NCBI RefSeq assembly: GCF_900095745.1
Contig: NZ_FMIR01000019.1
Span: 372,001-436,000, forward strand
Reading direction: 5' to 3'
DNA: 64,000 nucleotides
Source: Microbacterium oxydans
Lineage (GTDB): Bacteria > Actinomycetota > Actinomycetes > Actinomycetales > Microbacteriaceae
Below are positions 63,405 through 64,000 of the stretch, piece by piece. Below the pieces are notes generated by a model. That model saw nothing but the letters and a program-made list of their open reading frames with translations. It ran no database searches and was not told the DNA's origin. A program made the position numbers and the translations under genes. The stretch's first letter is position 1; every line of letters begins with the position of its first letter.

Positions 63405-64000
63405 TCAGGCTTCGACGGGTTCGTCCCGCTTGGCCCACAGGTCGCGGATCACGTTCTCGAACGCGGCCGGCGGCTGTGCACCGCTGATGCCGTACTGGCC
63501 GTCGACGACGAAGAAGGGGACGCCCTGGATGCCGTAGGCGCGTGCCTGCGCCTGATCCTGACGCACGGCCGGGAGGTACTGCTCGCTCTCGAGCGCCGTG
63601 CGGGCGCGGTCGGCGTCGAGGCCCACCTCGGTCGCGAGTGCCACGAGGTCATCGATGCGCCCGACGTGCTTGCCCTCGGTGAAGTAGGCGGACATGAGCC
63701 GCTCCTCCATCTCGTGCTGTAGCCCCTCGGCCTTCGCGAAGTGCAGCAGCTCGTGCGCCTTCACGGTGTTGGTGTGCTGCAGGATGTCGAAGCGGTACTC
63801 GAGCCCCGCGTTCGCGGCGACACCGGTCACGTTCGACAGCATCTGCTCGACCTGCTCGCGCGGCATGCCCTTGTGCCCGGCGAGGAAGTCGATCTCGTCG
63901 CCGTCGAAGTCGACCGGGGTGTCGGGCGACAGCTCGAACGAGTGGAAGGTGATGTTGACCTGCGGCGCGTCCTCATCGGCAGCGACCGCTTCGAGACCCT
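63405..64000 (-). CDS. DsbA-family oxidoreductase (FrnE-like), N-terminus outside the window
   Basis: The frame is open on the minus strand up to the window edge, so the ATG at 63866 is internal; about 197 C-terminal residues are seen. Visible features are FHSFELSPD, the DsbA-type helical insert around AKAEGLQHEMEERLMSAYFTEGK, and the cis-proline loop GVPFFVVDG. These are typical of FrnE-like dithiol oxidoreductases. The CxxC active site lies upstream of the window. It is likely cytosolic. Confidence 0.9.
   Translation of the reverse strand, partial: GLEAVAADEDAPQVNITFHSFELSPDTPVDFDGDEIDFLAGHKGMPREQVEQMLSNVTGVAANAGLEYRFDILQHTNTVKAHELLHFAKAEGLQHEMEERLMSAYFTEGKHVGRIDDLVALATEVGLDADRARTALESEQYLPAVRQDQAQARAYGIQGVPFFVVDGQYGISGAQPPAAFENVIRDLWAKRDEPVEA

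Overview
This window is chromosomal DNA from a high-GC Gram-positive bacterium. It is most likely a member of the Microbacteriaceae (Microbacterium or a close relative). The evidence is the strong GC bias at third codon positions, the aceE-fasR-fabD-fabH-acpP-fabF order, an opcA gene in the pentose-phosphate operon, DUF3145, the divergent glgA/glgC pair and frequent leaderless-looking promoters. The genus is inferred from gene content. No phage, insertion sequence or CRISPR array is visible, and coding density is very high: no gene-free stretch exceeds 300 bases.

Layout. Bases 1-7.0 kb hold the end of pyruvate dehydrogenase E1 (aceE), then the FasR-type regulator and the type II fatty-acid synthase genes fabD, fabH, acpP and fabF. 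Bases 7.0-14.6 kb are the most accessory-looking part. They hold a divergent yczE/yczR pair, a DUF3145 gene, an unnamed Fe(II)/2-oxoglutarate-oxygenase-like protein with a DtxR/IdeR-type iron box upstream, a single-chain GmrSD-type (DUF262+DUF1524) restriction-like protein, an S33 peptidase and a small membrane protein. Bases 14.6-23.9 kb carry ribosomal protein L31 (type B), an ABC ATPase, divergent glycogen genes glgA/glgC, serB, fabG, small membrane proteins, a SURF1 protein, pdxH and a HAD phosphatase. Bases 24-34 kb carry an ABC-F factor, a DedA protein with a NarL-type two-component system, an acyltransferase, a bioMN-like ECF module divergent from a BioQ-like TetR repressor, an MFS exporter and a PatB-like aminotransferase.

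Bases 34.2-38.3 kb are the suf operon (sufB, sufD, Rieske ferredoxin, sufC, sufT-like) on the minus strand. It is divergent from ctaA (heme A synthase), and ctaB (heme O synthase) lies a little further on. Bases 41.4-49.5 kb are a tightly coupled carbon-flux operon: tkt, tal, pgi, zwf, opcA, pgl. Bases 49.5-56.1 kb hold a NIPA/DMT-like membrane protein, peptide deformylase, a lipoprotein, a PucR regulator divergent from an alcohol dehydrogenase and an APC permease, and tRNA-Asn. Bases 56.2-61.4 kb hold an orphan ABC ATPase and the dnaG-dgt-dusB replication/tRNA-modification set. The end has a glutathione-peroxidase-like gene, a Tat-exported metallophosphoesterase behind PHO-box-like repeats, and a truncated DsbA-family gene.

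Regulation. At least seventeen starts have a TANNNT-like (or CANNNT) hexamer ending exactly six bases before the start codon, which is the geometry of leaderless transcription. Several compact divergent pairs use this layout on both sides. Candidate operators readable directly from sequence are two TGAAC-N3-GTTCA palindromes (BioQ type), an iron box, PHO-box repeats, an inverted repeat between yczE and yczR, and an inverted repeat before fabD. The leads I rate highest are the iron-box-associated oxygenase-like gene, the double BioQ operator lying over two overlapping -10 elements, and the GmrSD-like gene coupled to a peptidase.
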